Notes: generated by a model not told the origin, from the letters alone. Numbered from the stretch's first letter, positions 51,881 to 61,120 are shown. The stretch is DNA of 64,000 nt from Desulfosporosinus sp. HMP52 (GCF_000765145.1 NZ_JMGA01000004.1:24728-88727), one strand, 5' to 3'. Made by a program: numbers and translations.

Positions 51881-52289
51881 AGCTGCTCGTGGGCAGCACA
51901 ATTTAGAGAGGCTTAAAGCCTCTTATTTATTTTGATGCCGGAATGAAGCATTCCTAGAACTATTGTATTGGATGCAGGTGTAAGGGAAAAGTGTAACATC
52001 ATTAATTCCCAGATATTTGTAAACCTTGATATTCAAAGGGCTACCGTATTAGGGGGAACTGCTGTAGTTTCGCCGCTGGTCTGGGGTAAAATTACTCGAT
52101 TATTTACTTTTGATAGAAGGCAACGATAATCGCAGAACATGCTTTTCAGCTGTCAAACCTTGTCGTTCCACATCGGGTCTAAGTACCAATGTGGAACGAC
52201 AAGGTTTTCAACCTTTTATCATTAGCAATATTGTTATAAAAAGTTATTTCCTCCAATAAGGTCTAATAAAACCTATTGGAGGGAGTTAT
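51881..52289. other. Intergenic stretch with two hairpins
   Basis: Terminator-like agaggcttaaagcctct followed by tatttattttg (51907-51930). A start-less frame from about 51960 to 52129 reads IVLDAGVREKCNIINSQIFV and onward, and looks like coding sequence that lost its start; no family recognised. An 18-bp hairpin lies at 52156-52206. Confidence 0.45.
52156..52206. terminator. 18-bp perfect hairpin
   Basis: aaccttgtcgttccacat at 52156-52173 pairs with 52189-52206; T-rich on the 3' side (ttttcaacctttt). Confidence 0.7.
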
Positions 52290-52847
52290 GTGAAAAAGCA
52301 TATTATTCTAGGGGTATTGCTTGGCTTTGGTCTATCCCTAATTATACGAGACCCTTTTCTTTCGGTTACTGGCTACATAAACAAAAACATCTTAAAACAT
52401 AATTTAAATAATCAACTTGTTGTAGATCTATCTGAATCAACCAAGGTTATGGAAACCCCTATTATTGAAAGCGGACAACTACTCTATAGTGCTTATCTGA
52501 ACGATCAGACCATATTAATCAGAGGGTATATACAAATATGGAACCTAGATGACCTTGAAAATTTTTTAGTTAATAGTAAGAGAATTAGCACTTTCGATTT
52601 TCATTCCTATTCACTTCAACCGATTAAAATAGCCAATGATAAGGGTTATTTAACAGAATGGACTGCATCTTTTGGTGAAAGCTACAGGATTTCGGGGTTG
52701 GAGTATTGGTTGAAAAAATCAGATACCAGTGGGGTCTTAAGGATTTCTTTTTTCACAGATACAACTTCCTTCTCTAAAGAGCAGATGGGCTATATAGAGA
52801 AAATTATTAATTCTATTATTTGGAGCAAATATGATAATGCTATATGA
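52290..52847 (+). CDS. Hypothetical membrane-anchored protein
   Basis: 185 residues, GTG start after ggagggagttat. One N-terminal hydrophobic segment (KKHIILGVLLGFGLSLIIRD) suggests an anchor or uncleaved signal, followed by an outside mixed alpha/beta domain (QLVVDLSESTKVMETPIIES, SAYLNDQTILIRGYIQIW). No family recognised. Its TGA overlaps the ATG of the next short frame. Confidence 0.65.
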   Translation: MKKHIILGVLLGFGLSLIIRDPFLSVTGYINKNILKHNLNNQLVVDLSESTKVMETPIIESGQLLYSAYLNDQTILIRGYIQIWNLDDLENFLVNSKRISTFDFHSYSLQPIKIANDKGYLTEWTASFGESYRISGLEYWLKKSDTSGVLRISFFTDTTSFSKEQMGYIEKIINSIIWSKYDNAI

Positions 52848-53035
52848 ATTTACCCCCATGCCTAAAGGTCATTTGTGATTGTATCAACGATTTAAATATT
52901 CCGTATAAATCAGAAACCCGGTGTGGCCAACCGGGTTTTTCTATTTTAATGATCAACTCTTATCTGCGAGCATCTTTTTCAGATCATATTTATTCTGTCT
53001 ATTTGCAGGCTTATGTAAGAAAATGTAGAATATAA
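52844..53035 (+). CDS. Short hypothetical protein coupled to the preceding gene
   Basis: 63 residues from ATGA at 52844: MNLPPCLKVICDCINDLNIP, then PGFSILMINSYLRAS and a Cys/Lys-rich end. Coupled translation makes it plausible, but there is no ribosome binding site or recognisable family. It could be spurious. Confidence 0.3.
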   Translation: MNLPPCLKVICDCINDLNIPYKSETRCGQPGFSILMINSYLRASFSDHIYSVYLQAYVRKCRI

Positions 53036-53111
53036 AACATTGGATACCACTAGATTAGTTCATAAAAGTATCTTCTCACATGAATTAGATTCTTATTAAG
53101 GATGGTGCTTG

Positions 53112-53627
53112 ATGAAGCAATTACTTCTAGACAACTGCATCGACATGGATACTGTCCTGTTCGATCTGGACAATTCCCCGTATACCGTAAATATGTTATT
53201 GGCGTTACTCAAAGCCCAAGGAACGACTAAAAATGTCAAGAAAAATATGACTCAGTATTTTGGTAAAAAATTTAAGGCTGAGGATAGAGAGAAAGTCATC
53301 ACCTATATGAAGGGTGTAGCACATAGCATTCTTGGAACTGGTGAAGATGCTGTTAAAGAATTGGAAGAGCAGACTGGTGCAATGCTCATACAGCTAAAAA
53401 CTCAAGTGGACAATGCTGAGGAGTCAGGTAATTTCGAGGATGTAGCACAACAATTACCCAACATAGGAACTATTGTGGGGATCTATACCAAGCTCGGTGG
53501 CTACTTTCAGACGTGTGCAGACTTTTTGGAACAGGCAGTGAGAATTCAGAATGGACTAGGGGAGCATAATACTGCCCAGTTAACACAGAAGGCTTTAGAT
53601 AGCTATCTGAAAAAAGCTAGAGTTTAA
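53112..53627 (+). CDS. Hypothetical helical protein
   Basis: 171 residues from the ATG at 53112 (aaggatggtgcttg before it). Hydrophilic and helical (MKQLLLDNCIDMDTVLFDLD, VKELEEQTGAMLIQLKTQVD). No membrane segment. A stretch NIGTIVGIYTKLGGYFQTCA in the middle is more hydrophobic. Its first 18 codons and upstream region are duplicated as a truncated copy at 54947. Function unknown. Confidence 0.7.
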   Translation: MKQLLLDNCIDMDTVLFDLDNSPYTVNMLLALLKAQGTTKNVKKNMTQYFGKKFKAEDREKVITYMKGVAHSILGTGEDAVKELEEQTGAMLIQLKTQVDNAEESGNFEDVAQQLPNIGTIVGIYTKLGGYFQTCADFLEQAVRIQNGLGEHNTAQLTQKALDSYLKKARV

Positions 53628-53630
53628 ATG

Positions 53631-53672
53631 TGACAAAATAATGACCGTGAAGTGCCTAGGCATTTTACGGTC
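53631..53672. repeat. Palindromic repeat element, copy 1 (also acts as terminator hairpin)
   Basis: tgacaaaataatgaccgtga, then gtgcctaggca, then ttttacggtc: the arms gaccgt and acggtc pair around an inner palindrome. It is related to the larger palindrome at 63757-63820, which shares tgacaaaataatg, gaccgt and ttttacggtc. Confidence 0.6.
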
Positions 53673-53727
53673 AAATACACAGTTGCTCCAAAGGTCTCCG
53701 GGAATCTAGGAAAAGGAGAAGAGGGAA

Positions 53728-54501
53728 TTGGCAAAGATCCGAGCTTCGATTATGTTCATTATATTGGGATGGGTAGGAATTCTGGATACGATCTTCGTTC
53801 TTGTACTCAATGGGGGGATCAATCTTGGAACCCTTCTGCCTGGCTTTCTTGGAGTAGCTATGCTCTTTTGGGGATTAAAGAGTGACTATCTAAGGCAACA
53901 TTTTTTAAAAGGTCACTTTCTAAGAGTTCGTCAGTTTGTACGTTTAAGTATCGTGATGGTGCTAGCTTCATTCATTCTAATTGAGAGTTTGTTGCTGTAT
54001 AATACCAAGGATCCAATGCCAAGCCAAGTTGGCTACCTTATCATTCTTGGAGCGGGCCTTAATGGAGATAAACTCTCTTGGACTCTTTGGGAACGGGTAG
54101 ATAAGGGCTTGAGAATTCTTCAGGATAATAAGGATATGAAAGTTGTTGTTTCTGGGGGAAAGGGACCTGGAGAATGGATTACTGAAGCCGAGGCAATGCA
54201 ACGTTATTTGGTTGAACAGGGTATCGCAAAGGAACGGATAATCAAGGAAGAACAGTCGACAAGTACGATGGAGAATTTTCGTTATACCCGTGAGCTTCTT
54301 GGGCAACAAACGAGTTATGAACCTTCGGAGCCTGTGTTGGTCATCACGAACGATTTCCATATGTTTCGCTCGAAGTTTCTAGCAAGGCGTAATGGACTGA
54401 ATCCAGTGGGTGTTTCGTCACCGACGCCTTGGTATTTGAGGCCTAATGCATATTTGAGGGAGTATTTTGCGGTTGTGAAGTCTTTTGTTTTTGATCGGTA
54501 A
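53728..54501 (+). CDS. YdcF/DUF218 family membrane protein
   Basis: 257 residues, TTG start after aaaggagaagagggaa. Three N-terminal hydrophobic helices (ASIMFIILGWVGILDTIFVL and others) precede the DUF218 domain: VGYLIILGAGLNGDKLSWTL, LRILQDNKDMKVVVSGGKGP, TEAEAMQRYLVEQGIAKERI, EEQSTSTMENFRYT and VLVITNDFHMFRSKFLARRN. DUF218 (SanA/YdcF/ElyC) proteins are Rossmann-like and linked to envelope maintenance; the enzyme activity is unknown. Confidence 0.88.
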   Translation: MAKIRASIMFIILGWVGILDTIFVLVLNGGINLGTLLPGFLGVAMLFWGLKSDYLRQHFLKGHFLRVRQFVRLSIVMVLASFILIESLLLYNTKDPMPSQVGYLIILGAGLNGDKLSWTLWERVDKGLRILQDNKDMKVVVSGGKGPGEWITEAEAMQRYLVEQGIAKERIIKEEQSTSTMENFRYTRELLGQQTSYEPSEPVLVITNDFHMFRSKFLARRNGLNPVGVSSPTPWYLRPNAYLREYFAVVKSFVFDR

Positions 54502-54606
54502 TGCAGGAATAGCAGATCAGCATGTGGTTATGAGGTTTTCTATTTGTGTTGTTAAAAGCTCATGCCCCCGTATAAAATTAACGAATTCAGGTTGTGGAGG
54601 AAGCGT

Positions 54607-54708
54607 ATGGGCGATCGTGAATTTGAAAATCATATACTTCACCTCTTTATCTTAGATTCCTATAAGAATGTGAGGTTTATTGATTTATACTATTCAGCAT
54701 GTCCATGA
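54607..54708 (+). CDS. 33-residue peptide, possibly truncated gene
   Basis: tgtggaggaagcgt is a strong site for the ATG at 54607. The product begins MGDREFENHILHLFILDSYK and ends LYYSACP. Mixed charged and aromatic residues; no family. It probably represents a genuine start of a gene that has been cut short. Confidence 0.35.
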   Translation: MGDREFENHILHLFILDSYKNVRFIDLYYSACP

Positions 54709-54718
54709 GATGTTCTAG
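54690..54718. repeat. 29-bp dispersed repeat, copy 2
   Basis: Matches 24990-25018 at 25 of 29 positions. Confidence 0.5.
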
Positions 54719-54817
54719 CATGAAACATCCGTAGGCTCTCCTCTTTCAGAAAGGAAGTGGTACACGGCAGTTACCACAATACATATTATGCCTGATTGTC
54801 CAATAAGGTTACAAACT

Positions 54818-54849
54818 CGTCTCGCACTGAAACAGTGTGAGACGTTTTT
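54818..54849 (+). terminator. Orphan Rho-independent terminator
   Basis: cgtctcgcactg / cagtgtgagacg with a small loop, then ttttt. No full gene lies upstream. Confidence 0.85.
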
Positions 54850-54946
54850 CTATTCCTCATACTACGGCTTAAAATATATTCGATGTTGTCAAAGGCACTG
54901 AGCTAGCTTCTCACTTGAAATAGATTATCCTTAAGGAGGGCACGAG

Positions 54947-55012
54947 TTGAAGCAATTACTTCTAGAAAACTGCATCGACATGAATACTGTCCTGTTCGTG
55001 GAAACAGCATAA
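54947..55012 (+). pseudogene. Truncated duplicate of the 53112 gene
   Basis: The first 17 codons (TTG start, aaggagggcacgag before it) are nearly identical to those of 53112: MKQLLLENCIDMNTVLF against MKQLLLDNCIDMDTVLF. After the matching stretch the sequence diverges into VETA and a stop. The ribosome binding region is also related. Confidence 0.75.
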
Positions 55013-55019
55013 ATAAAAT

Positions 55020-55041
55020 AGGAGGTAGTCAAACTACCCCC
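55020..55041 (-). terminator. Terminator of the acidic coiled-coil gene
   Basis: On the reverse strand ggggtagt ttg actacctcc is followed by tattttattt. About 16 bases after that gene's stop. Confidence 0.65.
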
Positions 55042-55056
55042 TGTCAAAGATTTACA

Positions 55057-55581
55057 TTAACTTTTTTTTAATTTCTTGGTTTTACACTTGCATTCTGAAC
55101 TATCAACTTTTTTATCTTTACATTTACACTTAACTTTATCAGCCTTTTTCTTTTTCTTCTTCTTTTTGTCGACTAAAAGACTTAACTCTCTTTGAATATT
55201 AGCAACCTTTTCTTCTAATTCTGCTATTTTAAGCTCAAGAGTTTTTACTTCTAGATTGCCCATGTCTGAGGTTTCAGAAAGGGAATCGTCCTCAGTTTCA
55301 ACAACCGGCAATTCAACACCCTTACTTTCTGCTTCTGTAAGTTCATCAAGTGCACTTTCATTTTCAGGAATTATCTCCGCTTGAGGCTCAACTTCGGGGA
55401 TTAACTCGGCCACATATTCGACTTTAGGGGGGGACTCAACATTAATTTCCCCTTCCAGTGTTGATTCTTGTGCGCTTTCTAATTCAGAAATCCCCTCAAA
55501 TTGACTTTCTGCTTCAATACCTGCATTAACCTCTTGTACAGGATCAGTTTTGGGTGTTTTGTCAACAGATTTTTTTGACAT
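55057..55581 (-). CDS. Acidic, coiled-coil protein with a lysine/cysteine-rich tail
   Basis: 174 residues from the ATG at 55581 (aaaggaggagctaat before it). Three parts: an acidic, Glu/Pro-rich, disordered N-terminal two thirds (for example EINVESPPKVEYVAELIPEV), a short coiled coil (about 113-140; LEVKTLELKIAELEEKVANI), and a tail with eight lysines in a row followed by KCKCKDKK and ECKCKTKKLKKS. The CKC motifs could bind metal; the strong charge split suggests binding to a polyanion. ppk lies just upstream, so polyphosphate binding is an attractive but untested guess. No family recognised. Confidence 0.65.
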   Translation of the reverse strand: MSKKSVDKTPKTDPVQEVNAGIEAESQFEGISELESAQESTLEGEINVESPPKVEYVAELIPEVEPQAEIIPENESALDELTEAESKGVELPVVETEDDSLSETSDMGNLEVKTLELKIAELEEKVANIQRELSLLVDKKKKKKKKADKVKCKCKDKKVDSSECKCKTKKLKKS

Positions 55582-55753
55582 ATTAGCTCCTCCTTTACTC
55601 ATTTCTTTATTCTAAATCCTCCACTAACATCTTAAACTTAGCTCTAACACTCTTCGTAAAAGAGGTCTAAAATCTATAAATTAAGCGTTCTAATATCGAA
55701 TCCTGAGGGGATATGTATGCAGTAGTCTAACTGGCCTTTTAGATTCTAAATGA

Positions 55754-57874
55754 TTATCTCGAGAAAATCGGTTCTAGTTTCATACGACTAAGTTCAACTT
55801 CTTCTGAAGGGGTTTCACTTGAGCTTGAGCTAAGCAATAGTTCCTGACTATTTATAAGCGCCTTTCTCTTTGTACTAATTTTATTGTAGGTTCCTTCAAA
55901 ATTCAAAACCCTTGATTTCGCTGTGTCTTCCAAAGCGACCTCCAGGATATTTATAACTTTTTCTCGAACTGCCGGATCTTCGACAGGAAAGAGAAGTTCT
56001 ACTCTTCTATCTAAATTTCGTTTCATAAGATCCGCGCTAGAAAGGAAAATAGCTTCCTCGCCGTCTCCATAGAAATAATAGATTCGGCTATGTTCAAGAA
56101 ATCGACCAACGATACTCCTAACAGTAATATTCTCGCTAATCAAAGGAATTTTTGGTCGCAGACAGCATATGCCACGGACAATCAGATCAATGGTAACTCC
56201 TGCAGAGGAAGCGTCATATAATGCTTCGATAATTTCCTTATCCACCAAAGCATTGACTTTGGCAATTATTCTAGCGGGCCTGCCGCTTCTAGCAATATCT
56301 GCCTCTTTGTTGATTAAATCGAGGAATTTTTTCCTAAGGCTGATTGGAGCAATAGTCAATTTGTAGAGATGGGAAGGGCTGGAACAGCCCGAGAGGACAT
56401 TGAAAACTGCAGAGGCATCCGCTCCTATATACGGATTACTGGTTAACAAACCTAAATCTGTATATATTTTTGCAGTCACATCATTATAATTACCAGTTCC
56501 AAGGTGAACGTATCGTCTAATAATACCCTCTTCCCGGCGAACAATCAATAATACCTTGCAATGGGCTTTTAATCCGACTAATCCATAAATCACATGGCAG
56601 CCTGCAGTTTCAAGCTTCTTAGCCCAAGTGATATTATTTTGTTCATCAAAGCGCGCTTTTAACTCGACGAGAACCGTAACTTGTTTCCCGTTGTCAGCGG
56701 CCTGAGCTAATGCTTCAATAATGGGGGAATTGCCGCTTACCCGATAAAGTGTTTGTTTAATCGCGAGAACATTAGGATCTTCTGCAGCTTTTTTGACAAG
56801 GTCAACAACCATATCAAAAGAATCGTAGGGATGATGTAATAAAATGTCCTTCTCAGTGATTGACTGAAATATATCCTGATCGTCATTTAAGAGAGTTGTA
56901 TAAGCGCGGGGTTTAAGTGGATCATATCTTAGATGATCATAGCCATCAAGTCCACTTAGTTTCATGAGAAATGTTAAATCAAGGGGGCCCTTAACTTTAT
57001 AATTCGCTTCTACTGAAATTTCCAACTCTTCTTCTAAGAATTTCAGCAGTAAAGGATTCATACTCTGTTCAATTTCTAAGCGAATTGCACTCCCGAATTT
57101 TCTTTGTTTTAGTGACAGCTGAATTGCCGTGAGAAGATCTTCCGCTTCATCCTGAGCAACATCCAAATAGGCATTTCTAGTAATACGATAACACCCTATG
57201 GCCTTGATATAGTATTTATTGAATAAGGCAGCTAAGTTTGCTTTAATAATTTCTTCTAAAAGAATAAATACCCTTTGAGAATTAATGGTTGGAATTTCTA
57301 TTAACCGATCTAAGACTGAGGGAACCTGAATAGTTCCAAATATGGAATTACTATCATCGCTATCAGTATCCTGCAATAATAAAGCAATATTTAAGGTCTT
57401 GTTCAAAATTAGAGGGAATGGTTGGTTCCTATCGACAGTCATTGGGGTAAGAACCGGAAATATATTATTGGCATAGTAATCTCGAATAAAATCAAGCTGA
57501 TCTTTGTTTAGATCCTTATATCGGATAAAATGAATATTTTCTTTCTTTAGAGATTTTGTTAGTGAACGATTATAACAATTGTACATATCCGTAACTTGTT
57601 TATGGGTTTTTGAGGATATTTTAAGAAGTTGTTCCTTGGGAGTGAGACCGGCAGGGTCAGTTTTTACGAACTTTGCAGTGACTTGATCATGCAAGGATGC
57701 TACTCGAATCATAAAAAATTCATCCAAGTTAGAACCTACAATTGAAAGAAATTTTAAGCGTTCTAAAAGGGGGTTACTGGTATCCTGAGCTTCTTCTAAA
57801 ACTCTTGCATTAAATTCCAGCCAGCTGAGTTCCCTATTGAAAAATTGCTGGGTTGTATAAGGATTTTTCTTCAA
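55754..57874 (-). CDS. ppk: Polyphosphate kinase 1
   Basis: 706 residues, standard length. Makes long-chain polyphosphate from ATP, reversibly. N domain: QQFFNRELSWLEFNARVLEE; head domain: NIFPVLTPMTVDRNQPFPLI. Catalytic region: VDLVKKAAEDPNVLAIKQTL, VLVELKARFDEQNNITWAKK, GLVGLKAHCKVLLIVRREEG (His in KAHCK is the phosphorylated residue type) and YVHLGTGNYNDVTAKIYTDL. A second phosphotransfer region reads FLSSADLMKRNLDRRVELLF. Initiation is from aaaggataaaaaagcattga. It lies 73 bp downstream of the Ppx-like HD gene, probably in one transcript. Confidence 0.95.
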   Translation of the reverse strand: MKKNPYTTQQFFNRELSWLEFNARVLEEAQDTSNPLLERLKFLSIVGSNLDEFFMIRVASLHDQVTAKFVKTDPAGLTPKEQLLKISSKTHKQVTDMYNCYNRSLTKSLKKENIHFIRYKDLNKDQLDFIRDYYANNIFPVLTPMTVDRNQPFPLILNKTLNIALLLQDTDSDDSNSIFGTIQVPSVLDRLIEIPTINSQRVFILLEEIIKANLAALFNKYYIKAIGCYRITRNAYLDVAQDEAEDLLTAIQLSLKQRKFGSAIRLEIEQSMNPLLLKFLEEELEISVEANYKVKGPLDLTFLMKLSGLDGYDHLRYDPLKPRAYTTLLNDDQDIFQSITEKDILLHHPYDSFDMVVDLVKKAAEDPNVLAIKQTLYRVSGNSPIIEALAQAADNGKQVTVLVELKARFDEQNNITWAKKLETAGCHVIYGLVGLKAHCKVLLIVRREEGIIRRYVHLGTGNYNDVTAKIYTDLGLLTSNPYIGADASAVFNVLSGCSSPSHLYKLTIAPISLRKKFLDLINKEADIARSGRPARIIAKVNALVDKEIIEALYDASSAGVTIDLIVRGICCLRPKIPLISENITVRSIVGRFLEHSRIYYFYGDGEEAIFLSSADLMKRNLDRRVELLFPVEDPAVREKVINILEVALEDTAKSRVLNFEGTYNKISTKRKALINSQELLLSSSSSETPSEEVELSRMKLEPIFSR

Positions 57875-57947
57875 TGCTTTTTTATCCTTTCAATTTAATT
57901 CTTACACCCATTACTTCTTGAAAAAATTCTGCATTGTTCATGATGTC

Positions 57948-59414
57948 TCACTTTTCTAGAATAATGTCCTTATTACTAATTAGGTGTAGGTGAAGTTCGT
58001 CGTCTGAAGAACTGAGTATTTCAAAATCACTAATCTTTTGTTTATGTGAAATGTCCATGGATTCAGCAATTTTTAAGATTGAAGATAGTTTTGAAACTAA
58101 AATTTTTTCAGTATGACTCAAAACATAATAACTTTGGTCCAAATATGTAGGAATCATTGTTGTTGTGTGATACTTGGCAATATTTGCGATGAGTTCTAAT
58201 TCTTTATCGGAGAAGCCTAAAATACTTTGTGATCTGATTATATCAGAGGAATGATTGCTGTGTTCACTTAAACTAACATAGTTTCCAGAATCATGAAGAA
58301 TTGCTGCCACTTGAAGATATAATTTTTCCTGATCTCCAAGTTTATGATATTTCCACGTTTTTTCAAATAATTCTATGGACATTTTTTCGACATAGGCGGC
58401 ATGTTTTTCATCCACACCATATTTTTCAGCCAAATACCACACTGAACTTATAATATCATTGGCATCGTTTGTTTTTCGTTGTATCTCATGTAGACTATCA
58501 ATAAGCCCATAAAGAATCCCTTGACGATTAGTTATCATCGGGGCATGGATGCCCTTAGCTTTTGTCCTGCTCAGTAAGCTGTGAATAATTAATATGGTGG
58601 GCAATAATAATTCTGCTTCTGCCAAAGTAATATTGAATGCTTCGATCATTTGGTCGCTGCTTAAATCTCTAACCTGAAAATACAGGTTATCAAAAGATTC
58701 TTTGCTGATATAAGCTTGTTGTTCCATTTTGGTGATTTGTAATAATATGCTTAAACTCCCGCCAAGACAAATAAATTTTTTTATAGGCATTTTTTTTAGC
58801 TTAGGTTTAAGTAAATATATTTTGCTTTCAATATATTCTTCCATAATCCTGGGGAATGAAATGGTTTTTGCTTCCAGTGAAGAGAGAACTTCTCTTAGCC
58901 TTAACGGTCCCAGTTTGAGATGTTCTGTAAACTTCAATCCATCGGCGGCATACATTGAAACTTCGACTCCGCCAGAAGTTATATTGGCAATAATTGAATC
59001 AGCTAGGTCAATATGGTCAACTTCGTTTAAATAATTTCTCAAAGCTTTATAGATCAAAAATCGCTCTTGAAGATTATTAACAATTTCCACATGGATTCCT
59101 GCTATAAGTCTTATTTGTTCAATAATGTAGTCTCGATTATCTGCTTCATGGAGACCACTTGTAGCAATTGCTCTATATACTTTCACCTCGTAATCCTTCA
59201 TGAGTTTGGCAAAACTTTTTAATCGAATACAGGTTTCATTAATAGTTTTAGGGGAAATTCTGCGAGTTGTAAATGTATCCTTGCCAATATTATTTGGCAG
59301 GGAAGTATCCTCTAATATCCTTAAGGTACCATCGGAATGTAATTGTGCAATACTCATTCTTAAGAAATCTGAACCTACATTAATGGCGGCTACCACTTCA
59401 TTTTTCTTTTTCAT
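57948..59414 (-). CDS. Ppx/GppA-like protein with degenerate phosphatase motifs and C-terminal HD domain
   Basis: 488 residues from the ATG at 59414 (aaggagccgtaat before it; the longer frame has no site). The fold follows exopolyphosphatase/GppA: AAINVGSDFLRMSIAQLHSD at the start, where active enzymes have D-IGSNSxR, and ADSIIANITSGGVEVSMYAA, where active enzymes have VIDIGGGSTE. The catalytic Asp/Glu positions are altered, suggesting no hydrolysis. The C-terminal HD domain keeps VAAILHDSGNYVSLSEHSNH. It may bind polyphosphate or (p)ppGpp and regulate Ppk. Operon with ppk, divergent from ppx. Confidence 0.82.
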   Translation of the reverse strand: MKKKNEVVAAINVGSDFLRMSIAQLHSDGTLRILEDTSLPNNIGKDTFTTRRISPKTINETCIRLKSFAKLMKDYEVKVYRAIATSGLHEADNRDYIIEQIRLIAGIHVEIVNNLQERFLIYKALRNYLNEVDHIDLADSIIANITSGGVEVSMYAADGLKFTEHLKLGPLRLREVLSSLEAKTISFPRIMEEYIESKIYLLKPKLKKMPIKKFICLGGSLSILLQITKMEQQAYISKESFDNLYFQVRDLSSDQMIEAFNITLAEAELLLPTILIIHSLLSRTKAKGIHAPMITNRQGILYGLIDSLHEIQRKTNDANDIISSVWYLAEKYGVDEKHAAYVEKMSIELFEKTWKYHKLGDQEKLYLQVAAILHDSGNYVSLSEHSNHSSDIIRSQSILGFSDKELELIANIAKYHTTTMIPTYLDQSYYVLSHTEKILVSKLSSILKIAESMDISHKQKISDFEILSSSDDELHLHLISNKDIILEK

Positions 59415-59542
59415 TATATTACGGCTCCTTATGTACCTCTTGAGATCTAAGTTTGCCAACCTTGAAAACAGTTTGGATTTAATATAGTATTAGATCGATT
59501 TATCTAACGTATCATAGCATATGATTTTATGGGAGAAATAAC

Positions 59543-61039
59543 ATGAAGAAAATCGGAATAATTGATATTGGGTCTAATTCAATAAGGTTAATGTTAATAG
59601 AAGTCAGTGGTAACTATTTTCGAATTATTGATGAAGTAAAGGAAACCGTTCGATTAGGAATGGGAATGGCTGAAGATAACCGACTCAATCCAGTTAGGGT
59701 TGAAAGAGCTATTGAAACGTTATCCTATTTTAAATCATTGTGTGAAGGTTTAGGCGAATGCGAACTGTTCCCCGTAGCAACAGAAGCTGTCAGAAGGGCG
59801 AGCAATCAAGGGGAATTCTTAAAGTTAGTTGAATCCAAGTTACAAATCAAAATAAAGGTTCTTTCCGGAGTAGAAGAGGCTTATTATGATTATTTTGGTG
59901 TCATTAATAGCATGGACTATTCAAATGTGTTAATCATAGATATCGGCGGATCCAGTACAGAACTCATCTGGGTTGAGGGTAAAACGGTTAAGGAAGCAGT
60001 TAGTCTCCCTTTTGGTGCTATTACCATTACTGATCAATTCGGAATTAGAGAAAAAATGAATAGCACTATTGAAAAAGAATTAAATACCTACCTTCTCGCA
60101 CAATTCGGAAGAATATCTTGGCTGGGTGGGGCAACGAATTTACCGATGATAGGAGTCGGCGGCACGATTCGCAATATTGCTAGAATATCAAGGAAAAATA
60201 CTAATTATCCCATAGATCGTTCTCATAATTACATAATGGATTCTGCCGATGTCTTGAATTTATATGATTATATAAAATTCAACAACTCCGAGCAACGTAA
60301 AAAGATAAAGGGGCTTTCTAAAGACCGGAGTGATATGTTCTTAGGAGCATTTTCAGTGGTTTCAGCTTTGCTAGAGTTCTGTAGTAGCCCTCAACTAATT
60401 GTAAGTGGCAGCGGAATTAGAGAAGGGCTGTTACATGAGATCCTTCATGGAGATAAAGTGATTAACGATGTGCTTGAGTTTTCTATTAATAATATTATGG
60501 AAACATTAAGTATTGATAAACCACATGCCCATCACGTTTGGAAGCTAGCGGAAAGCTTGTATACTCAACTTCAGCCTATCCACAAGATGAATGGCAACTC
60601 TTACAAAATTTTAAAAACTGCATCCTTATTACATGATTGCGGTAAAGCAATAAATTTTTATAGTCATCACAAACACTCTTTCTATATGATGGCGAGTTTA
60701 CCAATTAACGGGTTAACACATAAAGAACTCATTATGGCGGCTTATACAATGATTCTTAGCGTAAAAGAGAATTTTGTGCTCGACAAATCTCCGTATGTTA
60801 AGCTATTAACAAAAGAAGATAAATTAATTGTTCAAAGACTGGGAACGATTTTAAGACTGGCAGAATCCCTCGACAAGAAAAGGAACGGAAATGTTACTGA
60901 TGTAGTGTGCGAGTTAAGGTCAGACAACTTGTTCTTGCGTTTATTATCAGAGGGCACGACTGAAAGCGAGAGGAAAACCGTTGAGGACCGCGGTAGTAAC
61001 TTTTACAAATTATTCGGGAAAACATTGGAGTTGGAATAA
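59543..61039 (+). CDS. ppx: Exopolyphosphatase (Ppx/GppA family) with HD domain
   Basis: 498 residues. It removes terminal phosphate from polyphosphate, and relatives act on pppGpp. Intact motifs: GIIDIGSNSIRLMLIEVSGN (phosphate 1), ATEAVRRASNQGEFLKLVES, SGVEEAYYDYFGVINSMDYS, and NVLIIDIGGSSTELIWVEGK (phosphate 2), IGVGGTIRNIARISR (adenosine-like). The HD domain reads KTASLLHDCGKAINFYSHHK. It is divergent from the degenerate paralog, with gggagaaataac before the ATG. With ppk it forms a polyphosphate synthesis/turnover module. Confidence 0.92.
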   Translation: MKKIGIIDIGSNSIRLMLIEVSGNYFRIIDEVKETVRLGMGMAEDNRLNPVRVERAIETLSYFKSLCEGLGECELFPVATEAVRRASNQGEFLKLVESKLQIKIKVLSGVEEAYYDYFGVINSMDYSNVLIIDIGGSSTELIWVEGKTVKEAVSLPFGAITITDQFGIREKMNSTIEKELNTYLLAQFGRISWLGGATNLPMIGVGGTIRNIARISRKNTNYPIDRSHNYIMDSADVLNLYDYIKFNNSEQRKKIKGLSKDRSDMFLGAFSVVSALLEFCSSPQLIVSGSGIREGLLHEILHGDKVINDVLEFSINNIMETLSIDKPHAHHVWKLAESLYTQLQPIHKMNGNSYKILKTASLLHDCGKAINFYSHHKHSFYMMASLPINGLTHKELIMAAYTMILSVKENFVLDKSPYVKLLTKEDKLIVQRLGTILRLAESLDKKRNGNVTDVVCELRSDNLFLRLLSEGTTESERKTVEDRGSNFYKLFGKTLELE

Positions 61040-61120
61040 TCATTGCCCATCGCCTAGTTCATTTATGCTTCAGGTAAAGAAAAACTTCGGAGTATACTTT
61101 TCAGGCAGTAATCGGGGAGG

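Larger units (their letters stand above)
54502..55056. other. Remnant-rich intergenic stretch
   Basis: Holds a 33-codon frame at 54607, a dispersed 29-bp repeat at 54690-54718, an orphan terminator at 54818-54849 and a truncated duplicate of the 53112 gene at 54947. The region from about 54720 to 54849 could be a small RNA ending at that terminator. Confidence 0.5.
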
